Made by a program: the position numbers and the translations under genes. DNA of 64,000 nucleotides from Streptomyces sp. NRRL B-24484 (GTDB lineage Bacteria > Actinomycetota > Actinomycetes > Streptomycetales > Streptomycetaceae). Under the pieces are notes generated by a model that saw nothing but the letters and a program-made list of their open reading frames with translations, searched no databases and had not been told where the DNA came from. Within the stretch, counting starts at the first letter, position 1. The number at the start of each line of letters is the position of its first letter. Below, in pieces: positions 51,535 to 60,092 of the stretch. The stretch spans positions 1 to 64,000 of the forward strand of contig NZ_JOAI01000038.1 in assembly GCF_000717715.1 (NCBI RefSeq). The letters run 5' to 3'.

Positions 51535-52866
51535 GTGACCGTCAGCCCGCAGGCCCTCGACACCGACGCGGCCGTCCTCTGCCACGACCTGTTGCGCCTC
51601 GACACCGTGAACCCCGGTGACGGCAGCGGGCCGGGCGAGCGGGCTGCCGCCGAGTACGTCGCGGGCCGGCTCTCCGAGGCCGGACTCGACCCGCTGCTCA
51701 CCGAGTCCGCACCGCGCCGGGCGAACGTCCTCGCCCGGGTGGCCGGCACCGACCGGACGCTGCCGCCGCTGCTCGTCCACGGCCACCTGGACACCGTGCC
51801 CTTCGACGCCGCCGACTGGACGCACCACCCGCTCTCCGGCGACCTCGCCGACGGCTGCCTGTGGGGCCGCGGCGCGGTCGACATGAAGGGCACCCTGGCG
51901 ATGACGCTGGCCCTCGTCCGCGACTGGGCCCGTACGGGGCGGCGGCCGCGCCGGGACCTGGTGCTCGCCTTCCTCGCCGACGAGGAGTCGACCGGTGAGT
52001 TCGGCGCGCGCTTCGCGGCCGAGCGGCACCGCGAGTGGTTCGAGGGCTGCACCGAGGCGATCGGCGAGTCCGGCGGGTACTCGGTGCCCGCGGGGGACGG
52101 AGGGGACGGACCGGGGCAGCGGCGGCTCTACCCGGTGGCGGTCGGCGAGCGCTGCACCGCCTGGATGCGGCTGACCGCCACCGGCACCGCGGGGCACGGT
52201 TCCCGGGCCGGTGCGGACAACGCCGTCGCCACCCTGGTGCACGCGCTCTCCCGGCTTGCCGCGCACCCCTGGCCGGTCCGCCTCACCCCGCCGGTGGAGG
52301 CGCTGATCGCCGAACTGGAGGGCGTCCTCGGGACCCGGATCGACCGGGAGCGGCTGGAGGCGGAGGCCGCCCGACTCGGCCGGGCGGGCGCGCTGTTCGC
52401 CCACACCGTGCGGAACTCGGCGGTGCCGACGGTGCTGCAGGCCGGGCAGAAGGTGAACGTGGTGCCCGGCCGCGCCCACGCCCAGGTCGACGGACGCTTC
52501 CTGCCCGGCACCCGGGACGAGTACCTGGAGACCGTCGAACGACTCCTCGGACCGGGCGTCACCCGCGAGTTCATCAACCTGCAGGAGGCCGTCGCGGCCG
52601 ACCACACGGGACCGGCGTTCGCCGCGATGGCCACCGCCCTGCGCGCCGAGGACCCGGCCGGACACCCGGTGCCGTACCTGATGTCCGGCGGCACCGACGC
52701 CAAGACCTTCAACGGCCTGGGCATCACCTGCTACGGCTTCGCACCCCTGCTGCTCGACCCGGAACTCGACTACCCGACGATGTTCCACGGCGTCGACGAA
52801 CGCGTTCCGGTCGACGGACTCGCCTTCGGCGTCCGCGTCCTGGACCGCTTCCTCGCCGCGTACTAG
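51535..52866 (+). CDS. M20-family peptidase/deacylase (ArgE/DapE-like)
   Basis: This 443-residue di-zinc hydrolase has metal and catalytic motifs LLVHGHLDTVPFD, WGRGAVDMKGTLAM, FLADEESTGEFGA, EAIGESGGYS and a late MFHGVDERVPVDG, with dimerisation-domain GTAGHGSRAGADNAV in the middle. Members hydrolyse N-acyl amino acids or dipeptides. GTG start at 51535 with GAGAGGGAGA upstream. It is separated from the salvage operon by the palindrome-rich gap and so may have its own control, although the peptidase theme continues. It converges with the MFS gene, the stops overlapping. Confidence 0.85.
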   Translation: MTVSPQALDTDAAVLCHDLLRLDTVNPGDGSGPGERAAAEYVAGRLSEAGLDPLLTESAPRRANVLARVAGTDRTLPPLLVHGHLDTVPFDAADWTHHPLSGDLADGCLWGRGAVDMKGTLAMTLALVRDWARTGRRPRRDLVLAFLADEESTGEFGARFAAERHREWFEGCTEAIGESGGYSVPAGDGGDGPGQRRLYPVAVGERCTAWMRLTATGTAGHGSRAGADNAVATLVHALSRLAAHPWPVRLTPPVEALIAELEGVLGTRIDRERLEAEAARLGRAGALFAHTVRNSAVPTVLQAGQKVNVVPGRAHAQVDGRFLPGTRDEYLETVERLLGPGVTREFINLQEAVAADHTGPAFAAMATALRAEDPAGHPVPYLMSGGTDAKTFNGLGITCYGFAPLLLDPELDYPTMFHGVDERVPVDGLAFGVRVLDRFLAAY

Positions 52867-54320
52867 CGGATTCGGCCCTCGGTGACGGCGGCGGGCTCCC
52901 GGGCGGGGGCAGGTGCGCCGCCCGCCCGCGGGGCGGCCGCGGCGCGGCGGGCCTGGGCGTCGGGCACGGTGAAGGCGAACAGGCCGGTGGCCACCGCGAT
53001 CACGGCGAGGACGAGGTAGGCCGTCCGGTAGGCCGCCAGCGGCGGGTGGGCCTGTTCGGGGCCGCCCGCGCCGAGCACGAGGACGGTGGTCACCACGGCG
53101 GGGGCGAGGGCGTTGCCGGTCTGCCGGACGACGGTGTTGAGGGTGGCCGCGTGGGCGACGTCGGCCTTGGAGACGGTGCTGAAGGAGGCGATGGTGGTGG
53201 GCATGAAGACGCCGCCCATCGCCAGGCCGAGCAGGAACATGTAGCCGCGGAAGGCCCACAGGCCGGTGTGCTCGTCCGCGGCGGCGAACAGCAGCAGTAC
53301 TCCCGCCACGCCCAGCATCCCGGTGCCGATGATCACCCGCGGTCCGATCCGGGCGTACACCGCGCCGACCACCTGCATGGTCAGCAGCACCCCGAAGGCC
53401 TCGGTGAAGGTGGTGCTGCCGCTGTCCAGCGCACTGCCGCCGCGGGCCTCCTGGATGTAGATCGGGCCGAGGAACATCGCGCCCATGATGGGCACGTAGC
53501 CGACCAGGCAGATCAGGTTGGTGTCGCGGAAGAGCCGGTCGCCGAGGAGCCGCAGCCGCAGGATCGGCTCCGCGGTGCGGAGTTCGACCGCGACCGCCGC
53601 CGTCAGCAGCACGGCGCCGGCCACCAGCGGGCCGAGCACCTGCGGTCCGGTCCAGCCCGCCTCCGGCCCGGTGCAGACGCCGTACATCAGGGCGGCGGTG
53701 CCCGCGGCGCTCAGCAGCAGGCCGGGCAGGTCGAGCCGGCCGGCGGTGTGGTCGCGGTGCTCGGCGAGGAAGAACAGCCCGAAGAGCACCGCGGCCGTGC
53801 CGACCGGGACGTTGACCCAGAACACCCAGCGCCAGGAGAGCCCGGTGACGAGGGCGCCGCCGAGCAGCGGGGCGATCGCCGGGGCGATCTGCTGGGGGAT
53901 GATCAGCAGCCGGGCGAGGCGGACCTGTTCGGCCTGGGTGAAGGTGCGGAAGAGCAGCGCCTGCGAGGTCGGCATCAGCAGGCCGGCCGCCAGCCCCTGC
54001 AGCGCCCGGGCGCCGACCAGCGAGCCCAGACCCGGTGCGGCCCCGCACAGGGCGGAGGCGCCGGTGAAGGCGGCGAGCGAGAGCAGCAGCATCCGGCGGC
54101 CGCCGAAGCGTTCGACCAGCCAGGCCGAGGCCGGGACCATCATCGCCAGGCAGACCGGGTAGACCACGACGACGCCGGTCAGGGCGGCCGGGGTCAGGGC
54201 GAACTGCCGGGCGATGCCGGGCAGCGCGACGGTGGTGATCGCACCGTCGACGATGCAGATGAAGGTGGTCAGGACCGTCATGATGGGCACGACACGGCGC
54301 TGGCTCAGGCGGGTGCTCAT
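52863..54320 (-). CDS. DHA2-type MFS drug exporter
   Basis: This 485-residue membrane protein has about 14 hydrophobic segments. It has the DHA2 (EmrB/QacA) signatures FICIVDGAITTVALPGIA in helix 1, WLVERFGGRRMLLLSL after helix 2, ALQGLAAGLLMPTSQALLF and PAIAPLLGGALVTGLSWRWVFWVNVPVG. It pumps hydrophobic drugs in exchange for protons. It diverges from the MarR gene across a short gap with a matching operator-like inverted repeat, so MarR very likely represses it. Confidence 0.88.
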   Translation of the reverse strand: MSTRLSQRRVVPIMTVLTTFICIVDGAITTVALPGIARQFALTPAALTGVVVVYPVCLAMMVPASAWLVERFGGRRMLLLSLAAFTGASALCGAAPGLGSLVGARALQGLAAGLLMPTSQALLFRTFTQAEQVRLARLLIIPQQIAPAIAPLLGGALVTGLSWRWVFWVNVPVGTAAVLFGLFFLAEHRDHTAGRLDLPGLLLSAAGTAALMYGVCTGPEAGWTGPQVLGPLVAGAVLLTAAVAVELRTAEPILRLRLLGDRLFRDTNLICLVGYVPIMGAMFLGPIYIQEARGGSALDSGSTTFTEAFGVLLTMQVVGAVYARIGPRVIIGTGMLGVAGVLLLFAAADEHTGLWAFRGYMFLLGLAMGGVFMPTTIASFSTVSKADVAHAATLNTVVRQTGNALAPAVVTTVLVLGAGGPEQAHPPLAAYRTAYLVLAVIAVATGLFAFTVPDAQARRAAAAPRAGGAPAPAREPAAVTEGRIR

Positions 54321-54325
54321 AGAAA

Positions 54326-54354
54326 CTGAGCATACTCACTATGATGGTGCTCAG
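54326..54354. promoter_or_regulatory. MarR-type operator between exporter and regulator
   Basis: A perfect 7-bp inverted repeat (CTGAGCA 54326-54332, TGCTCAG 54348-54354) encloses TATGAT and, on the other strand, TATGCT (-10-like) elements. It lies within the divergent MFS/MarR gap, as expected for a MarR autoregulatory site. Confidence 0.6.
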
Positions 54355-54382
54355 AAAGACCAGGGACGGGGACGGACACGGC

Positions 54383-54865
54383 ATGGCACAGCGGCAGGCG
54401 GACAAGCGCGACTTCGGCAGCAGCGACGTCCTGGTGGACGAACTCTTCGCCACCACGCAGCGGCTCCGCGCCTTCGTGGACGGTCGGCTGCGCGAGCACG
54501 GGGCCTCCGTCTCGCGGCTGCGCACCCTGCGGGTGCTGGCGCGGGCCGGCGGGCCGCTGCGGATGCGCGACCTCGCCGAACTGGTCGGCAACGCCCCCCG
54601 CACCACCACCACGATCGTCGACAGCCTGGAGAAGGACGGCCTGGTCGAGCGGGTCCGGCACCCCGAGGACCGCCGCGCCTTCCTGCTCACCCTCACCGAG
54701 GAGGGCGTCCGCCGGCACCGCGAGGCCGAGGAGCTCGACCGCGCGGCCCTGGCCACCGCCACCGGCGCCCTCGCGCCCGCCGAACGCGAGCAGTTGCGCT
54801 CCCTGCTCTCCCGCATCCGCACCACCGTCGGCGAGCAGGCGGCCGATGCCGACGCCGGCACCTGA
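54383..54865 (+). CDS. MarR-family transcriptional regulator
   Basis: This 160-residue winged-helix regulator has helices around LRTLRVLARAGGPLRMRDLAELVG, recognition helix NAPRTTTTIVDSLEKDGLV and the wing ERVRHPEDRRAFLLTLTEEG. I prefer the ATG at 54383 because the upstream in-frame ATG (54341) lies inside the operator and -10-like sequence. The protein length then fits the family. It is divergent from and presumably represses the DHA2 exporter, with release by a drug-like ligand. Confidence 0.82.
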   Translation: MAQRQADKRDFGSSDVLVDELFATTQRLRAFVDGRLREHGASVSRLRTLRVLARAGGPLRMRDLAELVGNAPRTTTTIVDSLEKDGLVERVRHPEDRRAFLLTLTEEGVRRHREAEELDRAALATATGALAPAEREQLRSLLSRIRTTVGEQAADADAGT

Positions 54866-54965
54866 CCCCCGGCGCCTGCGCCCGAAGCCCCCGCACCCGA
54901 CGCCTTGGCAAGGCGGCGCCCCGCCCCGGTATCGGTCGGGTGAAACCGGCGGTTCGGCCGTCAGG

Positions 54966-55124
54966 GTGACGTATCGTCCTGCCGAAGGTGATCCTGACCC
55001 GAAGGAGGAGATCACCTCGCGTTACGTCCTGCTGGGCCTCGGCCTCGCCTGCCCCGTCCTCGCCCTCGCCGTCTTCCTCGCCGCCGCCCGGGCCGGCTCC
55101 CGCAGTGAGGGGGAGGACGACTAG
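54966..55124 (+). CDS. Small single-span membrane protein, 52 residues
   Basis: A short frame beginning with GTG (VTYRPAEGDPDPKEE) has one clear transmembrane helix (YVLLGLGLACPVLALAVFLA) and a charged C-terminus. Codon third positions are G/C as in real genes. No strong ribosome site is seen and I do not recognise a family. An internal AAGGAGGAG is part of the Lys-Glu-Glu codons. Confidence 0.4.
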   Translation: MTYRPAEGDPDPKEEITSRYVLLGLGLACPVLALAVFLAAARAGSRSEGEDD

Positions 55125-55212
55125 GACGCTGTCCTTCCCCGGCGCACGGATGCCGCACGGGGGTGCCCCCCGGATCGACCTCCCGAGCACCCGGTGAAGC
55201 GAGGCCCGGGCC

Positions 55213-55250
55213 CGGACCCCTGCGGTGGGCGGCCTCACCGCAGGGGTCCG
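55213..55250. terminator. Terminator at the 3' end of the AraC gene
   Basis: A perfect 15-bp inverted repeat (CGGACCCCTGCGGTG / CACCGCAGGGGTCCG) with an 8-nt loop. The right arm overlaps the last codons of the leftward AraC gene. It could stop transcription from both sides. Confidence 0.7.
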
Positions 55251-55990
55251 CCCTCCCGCTGGTGGCGGCCGGGCGTGGTGCCGAAGGCCTTCCGGAAGGA
55301 CTCCACGAAGGCGCTCGGCGACGACCAGCCGCAGGCCGCCGCCACCGAGGTCACCGACCGGCCCGCGGCCAGCAGCGTCAGTGCGTGGTGCAGTCGCAGC
55401 TGCGCCCGCCACTGCGGGAAGCTCATCCCGGTCTCCCGCCGGAACAGCCGGCTCAGCGTGCGCTCGGACGCGCCCACGGCGGCGCCGAGCCGGGCCAGCG
55501 TCCGGTCGTCGGCCGGGTTCGCGGCCAGCAGGTCGGCGAGGTCCCGCAGCCGCGGGTCCGAGGGCGTCGGCAGTTCCAGGCCGAGGTCGGGCGCCCGGCA
55601 CAGCTGGTCCAGCGCCACCCGCTCCAGCGCGTCGAACTGTTCGCCCTGCGGCGGCTCGGGGCCGCTCAGCACCTCGACCACCTCCCACAGCAGCCGGCTC
55701 ACCGCCAGCACCGCCGGGCGGGTCAGCCCCAGCGGATTGACCTCCGCGGGGAAGCTCAGGCTGCGCAACTCGCTGGGCCCGTGGGCCCGGTGGGCGTGCG
55801 GCACGCCGGCCGGCAGCCAGACCCCGCGGTGCGCGGGCACCGCCCAGCTGCCCTGCGGGGTGGACACCTCCAGCACGCCGCGCCCCGGGCAGATCAGCTG
55901 GTTGACGGTGTGGAAGTGCCAGTCGATCCGTTCGCGGTGGGCCAGCGGCTGCCGGGTCGGACCGGTCAGCTCCTGGCGGGTTGGCGACAT
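55235..55990 (-). CDS. AraC-family regulator with cupin sensor domain
   Basis: This 251-residue protein has an N-terminal cupin (IDWHFHTVNQLICPGRGVLEV; GVWLPAGVPHAH) and a C-terminal AraC DNA-binding domain with two helix-turn-helices (LARLGAAVGASERTLSRLFR and VTSVAAACGWSSPSAFVESF). These are AraC regulators that commonly control adjacent MFS exporters. I chose the ATG at 55990 (MSPTRQELTGP); the frame is open further but runs through the divergent promoter. It is divergent from the Fsr-type transporter. Confidence 0.88.
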   Translation of the reverse strand: MSPTRQELTGPTRQPLAHRERIDWHFHTVNQLICPGRGVLEVSTPQGSWAVPAHRGVWLPAGVPHAHRAHGPSELRSLSFPAEVNPLGLTRPAVLAVSRLLWEVVEVLSGPEPPQGEQFDALERVALDQLCRAPDLGLELPTPSDPRLRDLADLLAANPADDRTLARLGAAVGASERTLSRLFRRETGMSFPQWRAQLRLHHALTLLAAGRSVTSVAAACGWSSPSAFVESFRKAFGTTPGRHQREGGPLR

Positions 55991-56084
55991 GGATCGGCAG
56001 AGTATCGGAAGTCCGCACCCGGCGCCGCGGGCCAGGCTGGTCACCGCCGGCGAACCCCCGCCGGCGAGCCACCGAGGAGGCGGG

Positions 56085-57374
56085 ATGACCCCGGACGACA
56101 CCGCGCGCCGGACGGACACCGGCGCGGCGCACGCCCCACCCGAACCACCCCCGGGGTCGGTCCCGGGGTCGGCCCCGGCGCAGGACGGGGTCTGGCGGCG
56201 GATGGGCCTGTGGGGAGCCGCGCACGCCGTCGACGACTTCTACCAGGGGCTCGTCCCCGCCGTGGTGCCGTACTTCGCGCTCGACCGCGGCTACGACTAC
56301 GTCGCGGTCGGCGGGCTCGCGATGGCGGCCACCGTCGGCAGCGCCGTGCCGCAGCCCTTCGTCGGACTGGCCGTGGACCGCTGGCGGCTCGGCGGCACGG
56401 CCGCCCTTGGCGTGGCCCTGGCCGGGGTCGGCCTCGGTGCGGCGGGGCTGGTCTCCTCGTACGCCGCGGTCTGGCTGCTGGTGCTGCTGTCCGGGCTCGG
56501 GGTGGCGATGTTCCACCCGGCGGCCGGGCGGTCCGCGCGGGAGGCGGCGGGCGGCAGCACGACGGGGATGAGCGTGTTCGCGGCGGGCGGCAGCGTCGGC
56601 TTCTTCCTGGCTCCGGTGCTGGCCACGCCGGTGCTGGCGGCCTGGGGCGTGCGGTCCACGGTGCTGTTCGTGCCGCCCGCGCTGATCGCCGGCTGGGTGC
56701 TGCTGCGCCACCGGCAGCGGGCCGCGGCCGCGGGGAGGGCCCACGCCGCGGCGGCCCTCCCCGCGGGGCCCGACCGGTGGCCGCCCTTCCTGGTGCTGAC
56801 CGGGGTCGAGGTGGCGCGGTCGGTGGTGTTCTTCGGGGTCAGCACCTTCCTGGAGCTGCACTGGCTGCGCGACCTGCACGCCTCGCACGCCCTGGCCGGC
56901 GCGGCACTGGCGGGCTTCCTCGGCGGCGGCGTCGCCGGGACGCTGCTCGGCGGCCGGCTCGCGGACCGGATCGGTGCGGTGGCGGCCGTGCGGCTGGGCA
57001 CCGCGCTCACCCTGCCCGCGCTGGCGGGCCTCTGCCTCGCACCGGGCAGCCTGGTGCCGCTGCTGTTCGCGGTGCTGACCGGCGCCGCGCTCAACGTGCC
57101 GTTCGCGGTGATGGTCAAGCTGGGCCAGGACTACCTGCCCGGACGGCCCGGCACCGCGGCCGGGGTCACCCTGGGGCTCGGCGTCAGCGCCGGCGGGCTG
57201 TGCGGGCCGCTGCTCGGAGTGCTCGCCCGGGCGCACGGGCCGCAGGGCGTGCTGGCCGCGCTGTGCGCGGTGCCGCTGCTCGGCCTGCTGCTGGCGTACG
57301 CCCTGGTGGAGCCGGGCGCGGCCGGGCGGCCGGGGCCGCCCGTCGGACGGTTCAGGCCACGTGGCAGAGCTTGA
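56085..57374 (+). CDS. MFS transporter, fosmidomycin-resistance (Fsr) type
   Basis: This 429-residue membrane protein has about 12 hydrophobic segments. The first helix region AAHAVDDFYQGLVPAVVPYF is the hallmark of Fsr-like transporters, followed by FVGLAVDRWRLGG, VAMFHPAAGRSAREAAGG and, in the second half, GRLADRIGAVAAVRLG. GAGGAGG precedes the ATG. It probably exports a toxic compound under control of the divergent AraC gene. It converges with the small hypothetical gene, overlapping its 3' end by 23 bp. Confidence 0.85.
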   Translation: MTPDDTARRTDTGAAHAPPEPPPGSVPGSAPAQDGVWRRMGLWGAAHAVDDFYQGLVPAVVPYFALDRGYDYVAVGGLAMAATVGSAVPQPFVGLAVDRWRLGGTAALGVALAGVGLGAAGLVSSYAAVWLLVLLSGLGVAMFHPAAGRSAREAAGGSTTGMSVFAAGGSVGFFLAPVLATPVLAAWGVRSTVLFVPPALIAGWVLLRHRQRAAAAGRAHAAAALPAGPDRWPPFLVLTGVEVARSVVFFGVSTFLELHWLRDLHASHALAGAALAGFLGGGVAGTLLGGRLADRIGAVAAVRLGTALTLPALAGLCLAPGSLVPLLFAVLTGAALNVPFAVMVKLGQDYLPGRPGTAAGVTLGLGVSAGGLCGPLLGVLARAHGPQGVLAALCAVPLLGLLLAYALVEPGAAGRPGPPVGRFRPRGRA

Positions 57375-57615
57375 CCACGGAGACCCGGTGCAGGTCCACC
57401 GCGAGCGGGGTGTGGCGGCGGTGCCGGCGGGCGTCCTCGGACTCCGCCCGGGCCAGTGCCTGCTCCACGGCGTGGTCGGCCTCGGAGGCGTCGACGATGA
57501 AGAGGTGGACACCGGTGTCGGGCGTGCCGTCCGGCCCGGTGTCACCGGACTGGTGCGGAATCTCGACCCGCCAGCGGAAAAGGTGCGGCGATGCCGCTCT
57601 GGACCTCTTGGTCAT
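57352..57615 (-). CDS. Small hypothetical protein, 87 residues
   Basis: A short basic-start protein (MTKRSRAASPHLFRWRVEIP) with central GVHLFIVDASEADHAVEQAL and an Arg/His-rich stretch. GAGAGGAAG lies upstream of the ATG. The alternation of strands and helices suggests a small folded domain, but I recognise no family. Its 3' end overlaps the Fsr-type transporter gene on the other strand. It diverges from the ROK regulator. Confidence 0.55.
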   Translation of the reverse strand: MTKRSRAASPHLFRWRVEIPHQSGDTGPDGTPDTGVHLFIVDASEADHAVEQALARAESEDARRHRRHTPLAVDLHRVSVVKLCHVA

Positions 57616-57703
57616 CGGACGTGCTTCCTCTCCCGTGCGGACGTGACGGGCGTTGGAGCTCCGTGGCGTTCGGACCTGTGCGGTCCGTATCACCGTATGA
57701 GGG

Positions 57704-57751
57704 GTAAATATGTCCGTCAAGAGGACGAGATGTGGAGTAAATATTCCGTCC
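57704..57751. promoter_or_regulatory. Direct repeats upstream of the ROK regulator
   Basis: Two near-identical AT-rich elements, GTAAATATGTCCGTC (57704-57718) and GTAAATATTCCGTCC (57737-57751), are 33 bp (three helical turns) apart in the divergent gap. They are good candidates for binding sites of the ROK regulator itself. Confidence 0.5.
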
Positions 57752-57789
57752 GGCGGATGAATTCGTTCCCGAGCCAGTACGGTGCATGT

Positions 57790-58983
57790 ATGAGCGACCT
57801 CCACGAGTCGGCCGCCCTCTCCGCCCGGCGGCTGCGCACCCGCACCGCCCTGCTCGCCGTGCTCGCAGAGTACGGTGCGCTCAGCCGATCCGACCTGGGA
57901 CGGCTCACCGGCCTGTCGCGGTCCGCGGTCAGCAGCGCCGTCGCCGACCTGCGCGCCGAGGGCGCCGTCACCGAGCAGCCCGCCCCCACCGGCCCGGTCA
58001 CCGGACGCGGCCGCCCGGCCGCCGTGGTCACGCTCAGCCGTGACACCGGGCTCGTCCTCGGCCTCGACCTCGGGCACGCCCACATCACCGCCGCCGTCGG
58101 CACCGGCGAGGGGACGGTGCTCGGCGAGGCCACCGCCCTGCTCGACATCGACGACCACCCGCAGCGGGCCCTCGACACCGCCGCCGACCTCGCCGCCGAG
58201 GCGATGCAGCAGGCCGGCTGCGGACCGGAGGCGGTCGGTGCGGCCGCCGCCGGCATCCCCGCCGCCATGGACCTGCGCACCCGCGCCGTCCGGGCGCCCA
58301 CCATCCTCGCCAAGTGGATCGGCCTCGACCCGGCCGCCGAACTCGCCCGACGGCTCCGGATGCCCGTCGCGGTCGCCAACGACGCCGAGATGGGCGCCCG
58401 CGGCGAACGCGCCCTCGGCGCCGGCCGCGGCCTCAACGACCTCATCTACGTCAAGGCCTCGCACGGTGTCGGCAGCGGTCTCGTGCTCGGCGGCCAGTTC
58501 TACCGCGGCGCGACCGGCCTGGCCGGCGAGATCGGCCACATCCAGCTGCCCGGCGCCACCAACTGGTGCCGCTGCGGCAACCGCGGCTGCCTGGAGACGG
58601 TCGTCTCCGTCGCCGAGGTCCGGCGCCGGCTGACCCACGTGCTCGCCAGCGCCGACCGCGGCAACGTGCCCGAGGAGATCCCGCCGCTCGACGAGCTCGC
58701 CGGCCGTCCCGCGGCGGCCCGGGTGATCACCGACGCCGGCCGGACCCTCGGCCGCGTCCTCGCCGACCTGGTCAACTGCCTCAACCCGGCCGCGATCATC
58801 ATCGGCGGCGAGCTCGGCCAGGCCGGCGCGCCCCTGGTGACGGGCGTCCGGGAATCCATCGACCGCTACGCCCAGCCCGCGGTCGCCGACGCCGTCGAGA
58901 TCACCGCCGGCACCCTCGGCGTCCGCGCCGAGCTCCACGGCGCCCTGGTCACCGCCGCCGACACCCGCCGCACCGTCGCCTGA
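57790..58983 (+). CDS. ROK-family transcriptional regulator
   Basis: This 397-residue protein has an N-terminal winged helix (YGALSRSDLGRLTGLSRSAV) and a sugar-kinase-like ROK domain: LGLDLGHAHITAAVG, VAVANDAEMGARGERALGAG, GLAGEIGHIQLPG, the zinc motif CRCGNRGCLE and NCLNPAAIIIGGELG. Such NagC/XylR-type regulators usually sense a sugar and repress its uptake genes. No sugar transporter is adjacent, so the regulon is elsewhere or lies in the unidentified divergent gene. Confidence 0.9.
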   Translation: MSDLHESAALSARRLRTRTALLAVLAEYGALSRSDLGRLTGLSRSAVSSAVADLRAEGAVTEQPAPTGPVTGRGRPAAVVTLSRDTGLVLGLDLGHAHITAAVGTGEGTVLGEATALLDIDDHPQRALDTAADLAAEAMQQAGCGPEAVGAAAAGIPAAMDLRTRAVRAPTILAKWIGLDPAAELARRLRMPVAVANDAEMGARGERALGAGRGLNDLIYVKASHGVGSGLVLGGQFYRGATGLAGEIGHIQLPGATNWCRCGNRGCLETVVSVAEVRRRLTHVLASADRGNVPEEIPPLDELAGRPAAARVITDAGRTLGRVLADLVNCLNPAAIIIGGELGQAGAPLVTGVRESIDRYAQPAVADAVEITAGTLGVRAELHGALVTAADTRRTVA

Positions 58984-58987
58984 CGGC

Positions 58988-59019
58988 CGCGAGCCGCCCC
59001 GCTGCCGGGGCGGCTCGCG
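58988..59019 (+). terminator. Terminator after the ROK gene
   Basis: A perfect 14-bp stem (CGCGAGCCGCCCCG / CGGGGCGGCTCGCG) with a CTGC tetraloop begins five bases after the ROK stop codon. Confidence 0.8.
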
Positions 59020-59026
59020 AACGGGC

Positions 59027-59060
59027 GCAGGGGGCGCCGGCTCTCCTCGGCGCCCCCTGC
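59027..59060 (-). terminator. Second terminator, facing the DUF4360-type gene
   Basis: A perfect 13-bp stem (GCAGGGGGCGCCG / CGGCGCCCCCTGC) with an 8-nt loop sits 7 bp from the first hairpin and between the two convergent genes. It probably serves the leftward gene. Confidence 0.7.
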
Positions 59061-59134
59061 TGGTGGGTGGGCCCGCCCGGCCCCGACGGTGGCCGGGGGC
59101 GGGACCGGGCGGGAGTCGTGGTGGTGCGGCAGGG

Positions 59135-59794
59135 TCAGGGGCAGGTCTTCCAGGCCAGGTGGTAGACGGTGTTGATGTCGCCGTCGGTGGAGTCCATCGT
59201 CATGAAGCTGGTGGTCCTGCCGGTGTCGGACGTCCCGGCGTTGAGCCGCAGCTCGGTGTTGATGTTGAAGTTGCGAAGCTCGCCGCAGGGCGCGAAGACC
59301 AGGGCGGCCACGTCCACCGAGTCGGTGGCCTGCCAGCTGTCGTCCAGCGGGCCCTTGAACTGGTGGTTGCTGGAGGTGGTCTGCGGCGAGCCCTGGAAGT
59401 AGTAGTTGGCCTTCTGCGTGCCGACGGCGCCGCGCTCCAGGTGGGCGAAGCCGCGGTAGTCGGCGGAGGCGATGGCGTAGGTGAAGCCCTGTGGCACGTG
59501 CACGTTCAGGTTGAGCTGGCAGTTCTTGCGGAAGTCGGTCGGCTTGGAGCCGACGCCCACCTGCGCCAGGTAGTCGCTGTAGGTCACGGTGAAGGCCGTG
59601 TTGTCGGGGGAGACCGCGACGGCGGCCGTGCCGGCCGGACACCCGGAGCCGTTGACGGTGGCCACGTTGATCACGATCTTGTCCGGCGGCGGAGGGGTGG
59701 TCCACGGACCGGTGGGCGCCGCGGCCGAGGCCGCGGGGGCGGCGACCAGCGAGGCGGCGGTGGCGCCGACGGCGACGAGCATGCGGACGATCAA
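59135..59794 (-). CDS. Secreted DUF4360-type protein
   Basis: This 219-residue exported protein has signal peptide MLVAVGATAASLVAAPAASA, then a beta-rich domain with KIVINVATVNGSGCPAGTAAVAVSPDN (shown in part), FRKNCQLNLNVHVPQGFTYA, YYFQGSPQTTSSNHQFKGPL, FAPCGELRNFNINTELRL and a final CP. Four Cys suggest two disulfides. This matches the DUF4360 family of secreted fungal and streptomycete proteins of unknown role. I prefer a TTG start (59794) because GGAAGGAA is correctly spaced from it. The ATG at 59782 would be too far from that site. Confidence 0.75.
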   Translation of the reverse strand: MIVRMLVAVGATAASLVAAPAASAAAPTGPWTTPPPPDKIVINVATVNGSGCPAGTAAVAVSPDNTAFTVTYSDYLAQVGVGSKPTDFRKNCQLNLNVHVPQGFTYAIASADYRGFAHLERGAVGTQKANYYFQGSPQTTSSNHQFKGPLDDSWQATDSVDVAALVFAPCGELRNFNINTELRLNAGTSDTGRTTSFMTMDSTDGDINTVYHLAWKTCP

Positions 59795-59898
59795 GGCGTT
59801 TCCTTCCGATCGTGCACGGCCGCCGGGCGGGACTCCGTCCCGGCGGTCTGTCGCGTACATGTCACCACGACATCCGCCCCGCGTACAGAGGGGCGGCG

Positions 59899-59928
59899 AC
59901 GCTCCGTCAGGAATCCCTGACGGAGCGT
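59899..59928. promoter_or_regulatory. Strong hairpin in the leader of the iron-type ABC operon
   Basis: A perfect 13-bp inverted repeat (ACGCTCCGTCAGG / CCTGACGGAGCGT) with a 4-nt loop lies midway between the DUF4360-type gene and the binding-protein gene (about 165 bp before its ATG). It may be a repressor site, an attenuator, or an insulator terminator. It does not match the DmdR iron box I know (TTAGGTTAGGCTAACCTAA). The rest of the 298-bp gap shows no gene. Confidence 0.5.
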
Positions 59929-60092
59929 GGACGAACGGCGGGCCGCCCCCGCCGGCCGCGGCCCCGCGCTCCCGCCGCCGCGACCCCCCACCGGAATCCC
60001 CGTACCCGCCGGAACCGCCGGCCCGGTCCGTCCGACTACCTGCACCGGGCCGGCAGCCGCCGCCCCGCAGCACGGACCATCCGGAGACCACC

